From Arenibacter aquaticus (lineage in GTDB: Bacteria > Bacteroidota > Bacteroidia > Flavobacteriales > Flavobacteriaceae): DNA of 64,000 nt. Made by a program: the position numbers and the translations under genes. Within the stretch, counting starts at the first letter, position 1. Every line of letters starts with the position of its first letter. Shown here piece after piece: positions 9,464 through 19,800 of the stretch. The stretch spans positions 666,210 through 730,209 of the forward strand of contig NZ_RQPJ01000021.1 of NCBI RefSeq assembly GCF_003957295.1, given 5' to 3'. The notes beneath the pieces are model-generated. The model did not search any database. It was not told the origin of the DNA and was given only the letters and a program-made list of their open reading frames with translations.

Positions 9464-10414
9464 ATGGGACAATTTAAATCATATAATGCCCTTTATCTTT
9501 TATTTTTTCTACTATTCATCGTTTCTTGTAGGCAGGGCAAGGAAAATACCGAGAACACATCTTTAGTGGCCAATGATATGGAGGTCTATCCCAATAAAAC
9601 CTCCAATAAACCGTTATCGCCAGAGTTTAAGGAATACTGGTATGCCGGGAAGGCAGAGATCACCTCCTATACTTTAGAACAGGCCCGTTATGGGGAAATA
9701 CGTGATGGACAAGCGGTATTGATTTATGTTACCGAACCCTTTTTGGCCAATAAGCAGGTAAAGGCAGATGAGTCGCACCCAAGCAATGTCTCCGTTCTAA
9801 AGCTGAATAGCACTAAAAAGTTCCTAACGGGAATATACCCATATGCTATAATGAACAGTAGTTTTTATCCGGTTTCGGACCAGCAACATGCTATTAAGCT
9901 GTCTACTTCCGTACAGGAATGGTGTGGCCAAGTATTCACCCAATTGAACAACAGGAAGCAGTTTGAAATAAATTCATTTTCCTACTTTGAAAGTGAAGGG
10001 GATAGATTTTTTAAACTGGATAAGGCGTATTTGGAAAATGAAATTTGGAACAAAATTAGAATTAACCCCAACAACCTACCTGTTGGAGCGATTTCAATGA
10101 TACCTTCCTTGGAATATATACGGCTTTCCCACAAGGATTTAAAAGCGTATGCAGCGGAGGCCAAGTTGGACACTAAAGATAAACTTAGCACCTACTCCAT
10201 AACATATCCCGAATTAAAAAGGACTTTATCTATTAATTTTAATAGTTCTTTTCCTTACGAAATTGATAACTGGACCGAAAGTTACCCCAGTGGATCGGGC
10301 GCCAATTCGCAAATGCTTACCACACGGGCAAATAAAATAAAGACATTAAAACGGGCCTATTGGAAGGAAAATAGTAACAGTGATGTGTTTTTGCGGGACA
10401 GTTTAGGATTATAG
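9464..10414 (+). CDS. conserved lipoprotein of unknown function
   Basis: 316 residues. A hydrophobic signal (residues 8-20) ends in a lipobox FIVSC, so Cys22 should be lipidated and the protein anchored in the envelope. The mature part has no domain I recognise; it is mixed alpha/beta with motifs such as EYWYAGKAEITSY and QEWCGQVFTQLN. Flavobacterial genomes often have such a protein directly after maf, and it is sometimes annotated as a Maf protein by mistake; I see no Maf motif. The next gene starts 4 nt after its stop. Confidence 0.8.
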   Translation: MGQFKSYNALYLLFFLLFIVSCRQGKENTENTSLVANDMEVYPNKTSNKPLSPEFKEYWYAGKAEITSYTLEQARYGEIRDGQAVLIYVTEPFLANKQVKADESHPSNVSVLKLNSTKKFLTGIYPYAIMNSSFYPVSDQQHAIKLSTSVQEWCGQVFTQLNNRKQFEINSFSYFESEGDRFFKLDKAYLENEIWNKIRINPNNLPVGAISMIPSLEYIRLSHKDLKAYAAEAKLDTKDKLSTYSITYPELKRTLSINFNSSFPYEIDNWTESYPSGSGANSQMLTTRANKIKTLKRAYWKENSNSDVFLRDSLGL

Positions 10415-10418
10415 ATAT

Positions 10419-10967
10419 ATGGATATATTTCTTTTGGAATTTAAGGAGGAGCTTTGGGGAACGGCAATTTGTTTGCTAGTATTTATGATTTTAAAATTCA
10501 TAGGTACCAAAGCCATAAAGAAGGTAGGAAAAATAAGCGATATTAATGAGGTTCGTACCCGACTTATAATTAAGTACTCCGCTATAGGCCTTTTTGCCTT
10601 CGCAGTAGTAGCATTAATATTAATATGGGGGGTAGATATAAAGGATATTGGTCTGGTATTCTCCTCTATTTTTGCGGTTATTGGGGTTGCGCTGTTTGCC
10701 CAATGGTCCATTCTTAGTAATATAACCGCCGGAGTTATTTTATTTTTTTCCTTTCCATTTAAAATTGGTGATAAAATTAGAATTATGGACAAGGAGATGG
10801 AGTTGCCCAATGAAGTGTACCTTATAGAGGATATCAGGGCCTTTCATATCCACCTAAGAAGGAAGAACGGAGAACTTTTTACCTACCCCAATAATATGAT
10901 GTTACAGAAGGCGGTTGCTTTGGCACAAACCTTTGAAAATCCACATGATAACTCCGATGCCCTTTAA
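10419..10967 (+). CDS. small mechanosensitive channel (MscS domain)
   Basis: 182 residues. Hydrophobic helices lie near 10-25, 48-70 and 78-112. The last carries the MscS pore-lining pattern (FAQWSILSNITAGVILFF), followed by the beta domain entry PFKIGDKIRI and the typical ...IHLRRKNGELFTYPNNMML. This is the minimal MscS core and it lacks the large C-terminal alpha/beta vestibule of E. coli MscS. The likely role is release of solutes on hypo-osmotic shock through the inner membrane. It starts 4 nt after the lipoprotein gene, so is probably co-transcribed. Confidence 0.85.
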   Translation: MDIFLLEFKEELWGTAICLLVFMILKFIGTKAIKKVGKISDINEVRTRLIIKYSAIGLFAFAVVALILIWGVDIKDIGLVFSSIFAVIGVALFAQWSILSNITAGVILFFSFPFKIGDKIRIMDKEMELPNEVYLIEDIRAFHIHLRRKNGELFTYPNNMMLQKAVALAQTFENPHDNSDAL

Positions 10968-11013
10968 GTTGTTAAAGTAGTTGTAAAAATTACTGTTCGG
11001 GTTGATATATTTT

Positions 11014-11021
11014 TATCTTTG
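11014..11021 (+). promoter_or_regulatory. candidate -7 box (TATCTTTG) before the PIG-L gene
   Basis: TATCTTTG fits the Bacteroidota -7 consensus TAnnTTTG and lies 23 nt before the start codon. A well spaced TTG -33 element is not evident, so the call is tentative. Confidence 0.4.
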
Positions 11022-11044
11022 AGAACCAACTAAAACAAAATTAT

Positions 11045-13555
11045 ATGCGCCTTCTTTGGGTATTCTTCACAGGAATACTGCTGTCCTGTAACCTTATTTT
11101 TTCCCAGGCACCCAAGAAAAACTCTTCTTCGGATATTTATCATTCCATTCAAAAACTAAATTTTTTGGGTACGGCCCTATATATAGCGGCACATCCCGAT
11201 GATGAAAACACAAGGCTTATTTCTTATCTTTCCAATGAAGTGAAGGCCAAAACAGCCTATTTATCCTTAACCCGTGGCGATGGTGGCCAAAATTTAATTG
11301 GTCCGGAGTTAAGGGAGCTTTTGGGGGTGCTGCGAACTCAAGAACTGCTAGCTGCAAGGCGAATGGACGGTGGGGAACAATATTTCTCCAGGGCCAATGA
11401 CTTTGGCTATTCCAAGCATCCTAATGAAACCCTTAAGATTTGGAACAAGGAGGAAGTGCTTAGTGATGTAATATGGATTATCCGCAATTTGAAGCCAGAT
11501 ATCATTATTAATAGGTTTGATCATAGAACCCCTGGTACTACCCATGGTCACCACACCTCTTCGGCAATGTTAAGTTACGAGGCCTTTGATTTGGCCAATA
11601 ACCCCAAAATATATCCGGAGCAATTAAACAGTACGGAGGTTTGGCAACCAAAAAGATTGTTTTTTAATACCTCATGGTGGTTTTACGGCAGTGAGGAGAA
11701 ATTCCTTAAAGCCGATAAGTCCAACTTAATGGGATTGGACGTTGGTGTATATTATCCCTTACGAGGTCTATCCAATAATGAAATAGCCTCAATGGCCAGT
11801 AGCCAACACCTTTGCCAAGGTTTTGGTAGGCTAACCACACGAGGAAGTGAGCAGGAGTACATAGAGCTTTTAAAAGGTGAAATGCCAGAGGACAAAACGA
11901 ACGTTTTTGATGGTATAAATACCACCTGGTCCCGTATTGAAGGAGGTGAGAGCATTGGGGAAATATTGGTGGATATTGAAGATAATTTCAATTTTACTGA
12001 CCCTTCCATGCACCTACCACAACTGTTGGAGGCCTACAAGGCCTTAATGAAGCTAAAGGACAGTCACTGGAAATCCATCAAATTAAAGGAATTAAAAGAT
12101 ATCATTCAGTCGGTCTGTGGTCTATATCTAGAGGCCACTGCTTCCGATTCCAACATGTATCCTGGTGGAACGGTAACAATAAATATAGAAGCTCTTAACA
12201 GAAGTTCTGCTATAATAGAGCTTAAAAATATCACAATTGCACAGGATGTAAAGGAAGGTCTGCCTATTGTTCTGGAAGAAAACAAAAAAGAACTCCTTAA
12301 GCTAAAGTTACCAATTCCTGTGAATACGGGCTATACCAGTCCTTATTGGCTAAATAAAAAAGGAAGTATAGGGATGTACCAGGTAGAGGACCAACAGTTG
12401 ATTGGCAAACCAGAGACTCCCCATGCCTTTGAGGTTACTTTTCTCATGGAGTTTAATGGTATTCCCGTGAAAATTAAAAAACCCGTTGTATACCGCTATT
12501 CCAAACCTGATAAAGGGGAACGCTATCAACCTTTTGAAATTCTTCCAGAAGCAACTGCAAGTTTAAAGGATAAGGTGATAATATTTTCATCCCCAGAGCC
12601 TAAATTAATTCCGGTTACTGTTAAGGCATTAAAAGACAATGTAAAGGGCAGTCTGCAACTTGGATATGAAAATGGCTGGAAAGTAGATAAAGCTTCAAAA
12701 CCTTTTGAAATTGAGAAAAAAGGCGATCAACAAATTATCTATTTTAAGCTAACCCCTCCCTCCCATGAAGATGAGAGTTATATTTCACCGATTATAAAAA
12801 TAGGTGACAATGAAATTTCCAAGCAGTTGGTAGAGATAACTTATGACCACATACCAAAACAGTCTGTTCTACTGCCCTCGGAAGCAAAAGTGGTGAGGTT
12901 GAATATTGCCAAATCTGGAGAGAATATTGGGTACATAAATGGTGCTGGCGACAAAATCCCTGAAAGTTTAAATCAGATTGGATATACAGTCAGTACAATA
13001 GATCCCAACACCATACAGCAGGGCTCCTTAAGTAAATACGATGCCATAGTAGTAGGTATTAGGGCCTACAACGTAGTGGATGAATTAAAATTTAAACAAC
13101 GTTATTTATTGGATTACGTTAAGAATGGTGGCAATTTAATTATCCAGTATAATACAGCAGGAAGAAGAGGCTTTCATATGGAAGATCTGGCCCCCTACCC
13201 TTTGACAGTTTCACGTGACAGAGTAACCGATGAGACCTCGAAGGTAAGCATCATAAACCCGTCGCACCCCTTGGTGAACTACCCCAATAAAATAACAGCA
13301 AAGGATTTTGAAGGCTGGGTACAGGAACGTGGACTGTACTTTCCTAATAAGTGGTCCAAAGATTTTACTCCAATACTATCTATGAACGATGAAGGTGAGC
13401 GGGCATTACATGGTAGCTTGTTGGTTGCCCCCTATGGCAAGGGAAATTATATATATACAGGCTTAAGTTTCTTTAGGGAATTACCTGCAGGGGTAACAGG
13501 TGCATATAGGCTATTCGCAAATATGCTTTCCATGAAACAGGAGAATCAGAAGTAA
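11045..13555 (+). CDS. secreted PIG-L family deacetylase with C-terminal accessory domains
   Basis: 836 residues. A signal peptide (about 1-20, ending SQA) exports the protein. The PIG-L/LmbE domain covers about 35-300: zinc motif AAHPDDEN, the SLTRGDGGQN segment and a second histidine cluster HGHHTSS. This fold hydrolyses N-acetyl groups on amino sugars and related molecules. The C-terminal 500 residues are beta-rich, with a class I glutamine-amidotransferase/ThuA-like segment near 620-820 (YDAIVVGIRAYNV...GGNLIIQYNT). Upstream of a symporter and a SusCD locus, it plausibly deacetylates an imported or scavenged sugar. The natural substrate is not known. Confidence 0.85.
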   Translation: MRLLWVFFTGILLSCNLIFSQAPKKNSSSDIYHSIQKLNFLGTALYIAAHPDDENTRLISYLSNEVKAKTAYLSLTRGDGGQNLIGPELRELLGVLRTQELLAARRMDGGEQYFSRANDFGYSKHPNETLKIWNKEEVLSDVIWIIRNLKPDIIINRFDHRTPGTTHGHHTSSAMLSYEAFDLANNPKIYPEQLNSTEVWQPKRLFFNTSWWFYGSEEKFLKADKSNLMGLDVGVYYPLRGLSNNEIASMASSQHLCQGFGRLTTRGSEQEYIELLKGEMPEDKTNVFDGINTTWSRIEGGESIGEILVDIEDNFNFTDPSMHLPQLLEAYKALMKLKDSHWKSIKLKELKDIIQSVCGLYLEATASDSNMYPGGTVTINIEALNRSSAIIELKNITIAQDVKEGLPIVLEENKKELLKLKLPIPVNTGYTSPYWLNKKGSIGMYQVEDQQLIGKPETPHAFEVTFLMEFNGIPVKIKKPVVYRYSKPDKGERYQPFEILPEATASLKDKVIIFSSPEPKLIPVTVKALKDNVKGSLQLGYENGWKVDKASKPFEIEKKGDQQIIYFKLTPPSHEDESYISPIIKIGDNEISKQLVEITYDHIPKQSVLLPSEAKVVRLNIAKSGENIGYINGAGDKIPESLNQIGYTVSTIDPNTIQQGSLSKYDAIVVGIRAYNVVDELKFKQRYLLDYVKNGGNLIIQYNTAGRRGFHMEDLAPYPLTVSRDRVTDETSKVSIINPSHPLVNYPNKITAKDFEGWVQERGLYFPNKWSKDFTPILSMNDEGERALHGSLLVAPYGKGNYIYTGLSFFRELPAGVTGAYRLFANMLSMKQENQK

Positions 13556-13561
13556 AAAAAC

Positions 13562-13669
13562 ATGATTATGTGCGAAAAATTTATTTGGAAAAAAGAATAT
13601 ACCTTGGTATTGCTCCTCAATGTAATCTATATTATTATTTTTTATTTCATAATGACAGCAAATAGTTAA
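13562..13669 (+). CDS. 35-residue membrane peptide before the symporter
   Basis: ATG at 13562 opens a frame of 35 codons: a short charged N-terminus (MIMCEKFIWKKEYT) followed by one hydrophobic helix (residues 15-32) and a polar end TANS. It lies 6 nt after the deacetylase stop and ends 1 nt before the symporter ATG, so translation should be coupled. A W-K-x-E-Y-T start with one helix looks like the small peptides that precede sodium:solute symporter genes. It could be an accessory subunit or a coupling leader. Position and composition support it; there is no sequence-level proof. Confidence 0.6.
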   Translation: MIMCEKFIWKKEYTLVLLLNVIYIIIFYFIMTANS

Positions 13670-13670
13670 T

Positions 13671-15377
13671 ATGGCAAGCATAGATTGGATCATACTAATA
13701 GGAACCCTTATATTTATAGTTAGCTACGGGGTTTGGAGGACCAGAGGGAGCAAAGACGTAAAAGATTATGTTCTTGGTGGCCATGATGCTAAGTGGTGGA
13801 CCATTGGACTGTCGGTAATGGCAACCCAAGCAAGTGCCATTACTTTCCTGTCCACACCGGGACAGGCCTTCCATGATGGAATGGGATTTGTGCAATTCTA
13901 TTTTGGACTTCCTCTAGCCATGATTTTCATCTGTATTGTGTTCATTCCTATTTACCATAAATTAAATGTATACACCGCTTATGAATTCTTGGAAAACCGC
14001 TTTGATTTAAAAACCAGAACCTTGGCGGCCTTACTTTTCTTAATTCAACGTGGTCTGGCCGCAGGTATAACCATTTTTGCACCATCAATAATACTATCTG
14101 CCGTTTTGGGATGGGATTTAAAGACCTTAAATATTTTAATAGGAATTCTGGTGATCATATATACAGTTTCTGGTGGTACAAAAGCAGTTAGTGTTACCCA
14201 TAAACAGCAAATGTTTATTATTATGACCGGAATGTTTATTGCATTCTTCTTTATCCTGGGGTATTTACCAGAGGATATTACCTTTAGTAAAGCCTTAAAA
14301 ATTGCCGGAGCTAGTGAAAAACTCAATATACTTGACTTTAGTTTCAATACTACCAGTAGGTATACTTTTTGGAGCGGGATTACAGGGGGACTCTTTCTTG
14401 CACTGGCCTATTTTGGCACTGACCAGAGTCAGGTTCAGCGGTATCTTTCGGGAAAAACGGTCCGTGAAAGTCAACTGGGATTAATATTCAACGGACTGCT
14501 AAAAATACCAATGCAATTTTTTATTTTGTTGGTAGGGGTAATGGTCTTCATTTTCTTTCAGTTCAATCACTCTCCCTTGAACTTTAATCCGTCTGCGACC
14601 AATGCTATTCTTGAATCTTCCTATGCCGAAGATTATAAAATATTGGAAGAGGAACAATTATTATTGGAGGCCGAGAAGCGAATGGCGCAAAATAAATTTT
14701 CCACTGCCTTGGACCTAAAGGAATACGGTGCTATTGAAGTAGCCAAGCAACAGATCATAAATATCAACGAAAAGGATAAAAACAATAGGCAAGCGGCACA
14801 GGCATTGATTTCCATGGCCGATGACAGCGTAGAAACCAATGATAAGGATTACGTTTTTATTCATTTTATACTGCATTTCTTACCCAAAGGTTTAATTGGT
14901 CTGTTGCTTGCGGTAATTTTGTCTGCGGCTATGTCCTCTACGGCCTCAGAATTAAATGCCTTGGGCACAGTTACCTCCTTGGATATCTATAAGCGTCATA
15001 AAAAGGGAGAATTTACCCAAGCCCATTATGTAAAGGTTTCCAAACTATTTACTTTGCTTTGGGGTGGTATTGCCATTCTTATTGCTTGTGTTGCGGACTT
15101 ATTTGATAATTTAATACAATTGGTCAACATTATAGGCTCTATATTCTATGGCAACGTACTTGGTATTTTTTTAATAGCCTTCTTTTTAAAATATATAAAA
15201 GGTAATGCCGTATTTGTTGCTGCGCTAATAACCCAGTGTATTGTAATAATTGGATGGAGTTACGATTGGATGTCCTATCTATGGTTAAATGCTTTTGGGT
15301 GTACGCTTATTATACTATTGGCTACGATATTGGAAGGTTTTGACCGCCTACTTAACAATCCTCCTATAGAGCCTTAG
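13671..15377 (+). CDS. sodium:solute symporter (SSS family)
   Basis: 568 residues with about 13 hydrophobic segments. The N-terminal part carries family features: GGHDAKWWTIGLSVMATQASAITFLSTPG pattern near 33-62 (the conserved sodium-site region of SSS transporters), and AYEFLENRF. A hydrophilic insert (about 310-395, rich in E, K and N) sits between helices, as in many Bacteroidota SSS proteins. It should import a sugar, sialic-acid-like or other organic solute with Na+. Coupling with the upstream peptide and deacetylase genes and closeness to the SusCD locus suggest one uptake pathway. Confidence 0.9.
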   Translation: MASIDWIILIGTLIFIVSYGVWRTRGSKDVKDYVLGGHDAKWWTIGLSVMATQASAITFLSTPGQAFHDGMGFVQFYFGLPLAMIFICIVFIPIYHKLNVYTAYEFLENRFDLKTRTLAALLFLIQRGLAAGITIFAPSIILSAVLGWDLKTLNILIGILVIIYTVSGGTKAVSVTHKQQMFIIMTGMFIAFFFILGYLPEDITFSKALKIAGASEKLNILDFSFNTTSRYTFWSGITGGLFLALAYFGTDQSQVQRYLSGKTVRESQLGLIFNGLLKIPMQFFILLVGVMVFIFFQFNHSPLNFNPSATNAILESSYAEDYKILEEEQLLLEAEKRMAQNKFSTALDLKEYGAIEVAKQQIININEKDKNNRQAAQALISMADDSVETNDKDYVFIHFILHFLPKGLIGLLLAVILSAAMSSTASELNALGTVTSLDIYKRHKKGEFTQAHYVKVSKLFTLLWGGIAILIACVADLFDNLIQLVNIIGSIFYGNVLGIFLIAFFLKYIKGNAVFVAALITQCIVIIGWSYDWMSYLWLNAFGCTLIILLATILEGFDRLLNNPPIEP

Positions 15378-15618
15378 AGCCTGTAGTAACTACAAACAGC
15401 ATATGTTAAATAAGTTTTTAACCTAGTGAATCTTCAATGTTTCAGCGGTGTAATTTTCTGTTTGCAAATTTCCGGTATTTAGGTAAATCTATTCTTATTT
15501 GACAATCTGCTAATATTTAGGGGTTATTTATGGGATTATTTATATATTTAACATTATGTTGTGATCTAATTAGTATTTTACATTGTTAAATATTGCTGTT
15601 TTCTTAACCCAATAATCT

Positions 15619-16662
15619 ATGACCACAAGAAAATATACAATCAAGGATATTGCTAATTTGGCGGGTGTATCCAAGGGCACGGTAGATAGGGTTTTGCATA
15701 AACGGGGTAAAGTATCCAGAAAGGCATTTGAACAGGTAGACAAGGTTCTAAAAGAAATAGATTACAAACCCAATCCCATAGCAAGGAACCTGAGAACCAA
15801 CAAAATTTATAACATTCATGTTGTGCTGCCAGACCCTAGTATAGACCCTTATTGGCTTCCAACTGAAGAGGGAATCAATATGGCATTAAAAAGGTATAGT
15901 TCCTTTGGAATTGTTATCCATAAATATCTGTACAACCCCAATGACATATCTACCTTTCTTCTACAAACCGAAAAAGCTATACAGTCATCACCAGATGTAT
16001 TGTTAATGGCCCCAATTTTTGAAAGTGAATCCCAAGAGGTATTTGAGAAGTGCTTTAATAACAATATAAAAGTTGTGGTTTTTAATAATCATATAAACAC
16101 CACCCTTTCAGAACAAATATTTATTGGTCAAGACCTTAAGCAAAGTGGCCGGGTGGCAGCGAGTCTTATGGAAAAGATAAGCAAAAAGAACGATTCTGTT
16201 GCCATTGTCCACATTAACAAGGAACCTCATATGCAATTAAAGGAGGATGGGTTTGTAGAATATTTTAAGGAAAAAAAAGAAGGTCGGACTTGTGTTATTT
16301 CTAAAAATTTAAATTCTACGAAAAATGCTTGCTTTGTTGAGGAGGTCAGGATATTTTCAGAAATGAACCCCCAAATTAGCAATTGGTTTGTTACCAACTC
16401 CAAGGCCCATTTATTGGTTGAGGCGTTAGAAATAGTAAAGAAGAAGGATTATAATATAATTGGTTATGATCTATTGCCAAAAAATATTAGATGTTTAAAA
16501 GAAGGCAAAATAGCATTCCTAATTCACCAAAAGCCCAAAAGACAGGCTTTTTTAGGCATCAGCTATCTGGCCGAGCATTTTTTATTTGGTAAAAATATCC
16601 CCTCAAGAGAATTTCTTCCTATAGATGTAATCACCACTGAGAACCTTCATTATTACATTTAA
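15619..16662 (+). CDS. LacI-family transcriptional regulator
   Basis: 347 residues. The helix-turn-helix and hinge occupy residues 5-62: YTIKDIANLAGVSKGTVDRVLHKR pattern, then NPIARNLRTNK. The rest is a periplasmic-binding-protein-like sugar domain (residues 63-340) of the rhamnose/ribose type. Such regulators leave or bind DNA when a small sugar binds. The gene lies directly upstream of susC in the same direction. A 16-bp palindrome with central CG, the usual LacI-type operator form, sits in the next intergenic region (16725-16740), so I infer that it controls susCD and probably the downstream genes. Confidence 0.9.
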   Translation: MTTRKYTIKDIANLAGVSKGTVDRVLHKRGKVSRKAFEQVDKVLKEIDYKPNPIARNLRTNKIYNIHVVLPDPSIDPYWLPTEEGINMALKRYSSFGIVIHKYLYNPNDISTFLLQTEKAIQSSPDVLLMAPIFESESQEVFEKCFNNNIKVVVFNNHINTTLSEQIFIGQDLKQSGRVAASLMEKISKKNDSVAIVHINKEPHMQLKEDGFVEYFKEKKEGRTCVISKNLNSTKNACFVEEVRIFSEMNPQISNWFVTNSKAHLLVEALEIVKKKDYNIIGYDLLPKNIRCLKEGKIAFLIHQKPKRQAFLGISYLAEHFLFGKNIPSREFLPIDVITTENLHYYI

Positions 16663-16724
16663 TTCTTATTTAAAATATTTCTAAATTTTTAACAAAAACC
16701 TTACTTATTCTAAGGTTTTAACAC

Positions 16725-16740
16725 ATGTGTTCGAACACAT
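16725..16740. promoter_or_regulatory. 16-bp palindromic operator upstream of susC
   Basis: ATGTGTTCGAACACAT is a perfect palindrome centred on CG, the usual symmetry of LacI-family operators. A second palindrome, AACACATGTGTT, overlaps its left side. A near-consensus -7 element TTAGTTTG follows at 16751-16758, so the operator covers the -33 region of the presumed susC promoter. Binding by the adjacent LacI protein is inferred. Confidence 0.7.
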
Positions 16741-16838
16741 TATAGTGTAATTAGTTTGTATAATAGAAAATTTAGCTTAATTTCACAATTAACTAATTTT
16801 TAACAAACAACTAATTTATTAACTCTAACAATTTTATT

Positions 16839-19800
16839 ATGGTTAAAAAACTGCTATTATTTTTTGTTCTGGTTCTTGGGGCGTATCCCTTGCTAGCGCA
16901 AAATAAGACTGTAACCGGAACGGTAACCGATGCTACAGACGGATCCCCCCTACCTGGTGTAAACGTACTGGTACAGGGAACCACTACGGGAACACAGACC
17001 GATTTTGACGGAAACTATTCCATTGAGGCATCTAGTGGAGATGTACTTGTCTTTTCTTTTATAGGTATGAAAACACGGTCTGTAACCGTTGGTGCATCCA
17101 ATACCGTTAATGTATCCATGGAAGAGGATGCGGAACAACTTGGTGAAGTTGTTGTTACTGCCTTGGGTATTAAAAGGGAGGAAAAAACACTGACCTATGC
17201 ACAGCAGACCGTTAAGGCAGATGAGTTGACAGCGACTAGGGATCCTAATTTCATGAACAGTATATCCGGTAAAGCTGCCGGTGTTGAAATTAAGAAAAGT
17301 AGTTCTGGTGCTGGTGGATCTACCAAGATCGTACTTAGGGGAAATAAATCCCTAAGTGGAGATAGCTCACCATTATTTGTGATTGATGGTATTCCAATGG
17401 CGAACAACAAAGGAAGTCAACCAGGAATGTGGGGAGGAGTTGATGCCGGTGACGGACTTTCAGCTATTAATCCAGATGATATTGAGAGTATCAGTATCCT
17501 TAAGGGTTCTAACGCTGCTGTACTATATGGTAGTCAAGGTGCTAACGGGGTGGTTGTGATAACCACTAAACAAGGTAAGTCGGGCAAAACTACCGTTAGC
17601 TTAAATTCGGGTTATACCTTTGAACACTATCTTGAGCTGCCAGATTTACAGTTTAAATACGGCGCTATTGGTAATGCCAAGGAAAGCTGGTCCACGACTC
17701 CCGGTGACTATCAAAGCAGTTATGTAGAAGAATTTTTCCAAACAGGACATAACTTCAATAATACCGTTACCATAAGTGGTGGTAATGATAAGACTACAGC
17801 TTATTTCTCTTACGGTAATATAACAGCTTCCGGTATAACCCCCGAAAATAAATACCAAAAGAATAACTTTACCTTCAAGCAATCTACCAAGATGTTCAAT
17901 GATAAGGTAAAAGTTACATCCAGTGTTATTATGGCTTTAGAGGAAACAAAAAATAGATTGCCTGCTGGATACTACCTAAACCCATTAACAGGTTTATATA
18001 TGTTTCCAAGACAGAGAAATTTTTATGATTACAAAAACAATTACGAAATTTTTGACAATGACAGAAACTTGTATGCACAGAACTGGTTTGTTGTAGATCA
18101 CCATCAATCCAATCCTTATTGGATAATTAACAAAGAGCCTAAAACTGATGAGAATAAAAGGGTGATTGGAAGTTTGAGCCTTGAATATGATATAACTGAA
18201 AAACTTAAATTACAAGTTAGAGGTAACTATGATTATGCAGTAAAAACTTTTGAACAACAACATGCTGCCACATCAAACTCCACAAACGTGCATCCTAAAG
18301 GTGCTTGGGATTACAGAAAGTACGATGACCAATTGGCCTATACCGATGCTATTCTTAGCTACAATACCGATTTAAGTGAAAACTTTAGTTTAAACGGAGT
18401 ATTGGGAGCAAGTTATCAGAAAACGGTTTACGGGGATGGTGTAAGCGTAAATACAGGTACCATAGGTTTACTTTATCCTAATGAGTTCAATTTTCAAAAC
18501 TTACCAACCAATGTACAGGTAAGTTCAACCTATGACGGATCGGTTATTAAACAAGGTGCATTTGCCAACCTTCAATTAGGGTATAAGGAAATGTTGTTCT
18601 TAGATCTTTCGGGAAGAAATGACTGGGCATCAACCTTAGCGCTAACGGGAAATGACTCTTATTTTTATCCTTCTGTTGGTTTAACCGGTATTATTAGTGA
18701 AATGTTCACTATGCCAGAAGCTGTTAGTTTTGGTAAATTAAGGGCTTCTTATACCCAAGTAGGTAACGAAGTGCCTTTTAATAGGATCAATCCACAAAAT
18801 ACTATTGCTAATAATGGTGGTGTAAATAGGAATACAATAAAACCATTTTTGGATGCCAAACCCGAAATCATTACAAGTTTGGAATTTGGTGCTGATTGGA
18901 GATTTTTTCAAAACAGATTGGGGTTAGACATTACCTATTATAGTCTTACCAGTAAAGATCAATTTATTCAAATACCTTTGTTACAGTCCGAATCTGAGGG
19001 TGGCTATACCACTAAGTTCATCAACGCAGGGGAAATCACCAATAAAGGTTGGGAAATTACACTTAGCGCTACTCCTATACAAACAGAGGATTTTCAATGG
19101 GTTACTGCATTTAACTTTACCAATAATACCAATGAGATTGTTGATATAGGACCTGATGATGACAAAGTAATCAATCTTGGATCCTCGGAAGGTTATCAAT
19201 CCAAACTGGTTGAAGGTGGAGCCTTCAATGACCTTTATGTACTTAAATTCCTAAGGAATGACCAAGGTCAAATCTTATTTGACGATGGAAAACCATTAAG
19301 AACAGCCACTACGGAGCTTGTAGGTAATTTGGATCCTGATTGGACACTAGGTTGGAACAACAATTTTAGTTATAAGAGATTTACGTTGGGTATGCAAATA
19401 AATGGTAAATTTGGAGGTAATGTATTTAGCCAAACAGAATCCATGTTGGACGGTGCCGGAGTTTCCCAAAGAACAGCTGATGCAAGGGATGCTGGAGGTG
19501 TTACTGTTAACGGTGTAGATCAGACCTCTGGAGCTGCTGTAACAACCGTGGATGCAGAAACTTGGTTTAGGGCCGTAGGTGATAGAAATGGTGTTGGAGA
19601 GGCCTATGTTTATGACCGTACCAATATTAGAGTTAACCAACTTTCTTTGGGTTACAATATTGATGTGTCAAAATTAGGATTACCAATATCTGCGGCATCT
19701 TTGTCATTCATTGGAAACAATTTGTTCTACCTCTACAAAGATGCTCCTTTTGATCCAGAATTGGCAATGAGTACCAATCAAAATGCTCAGGGATTGGATA

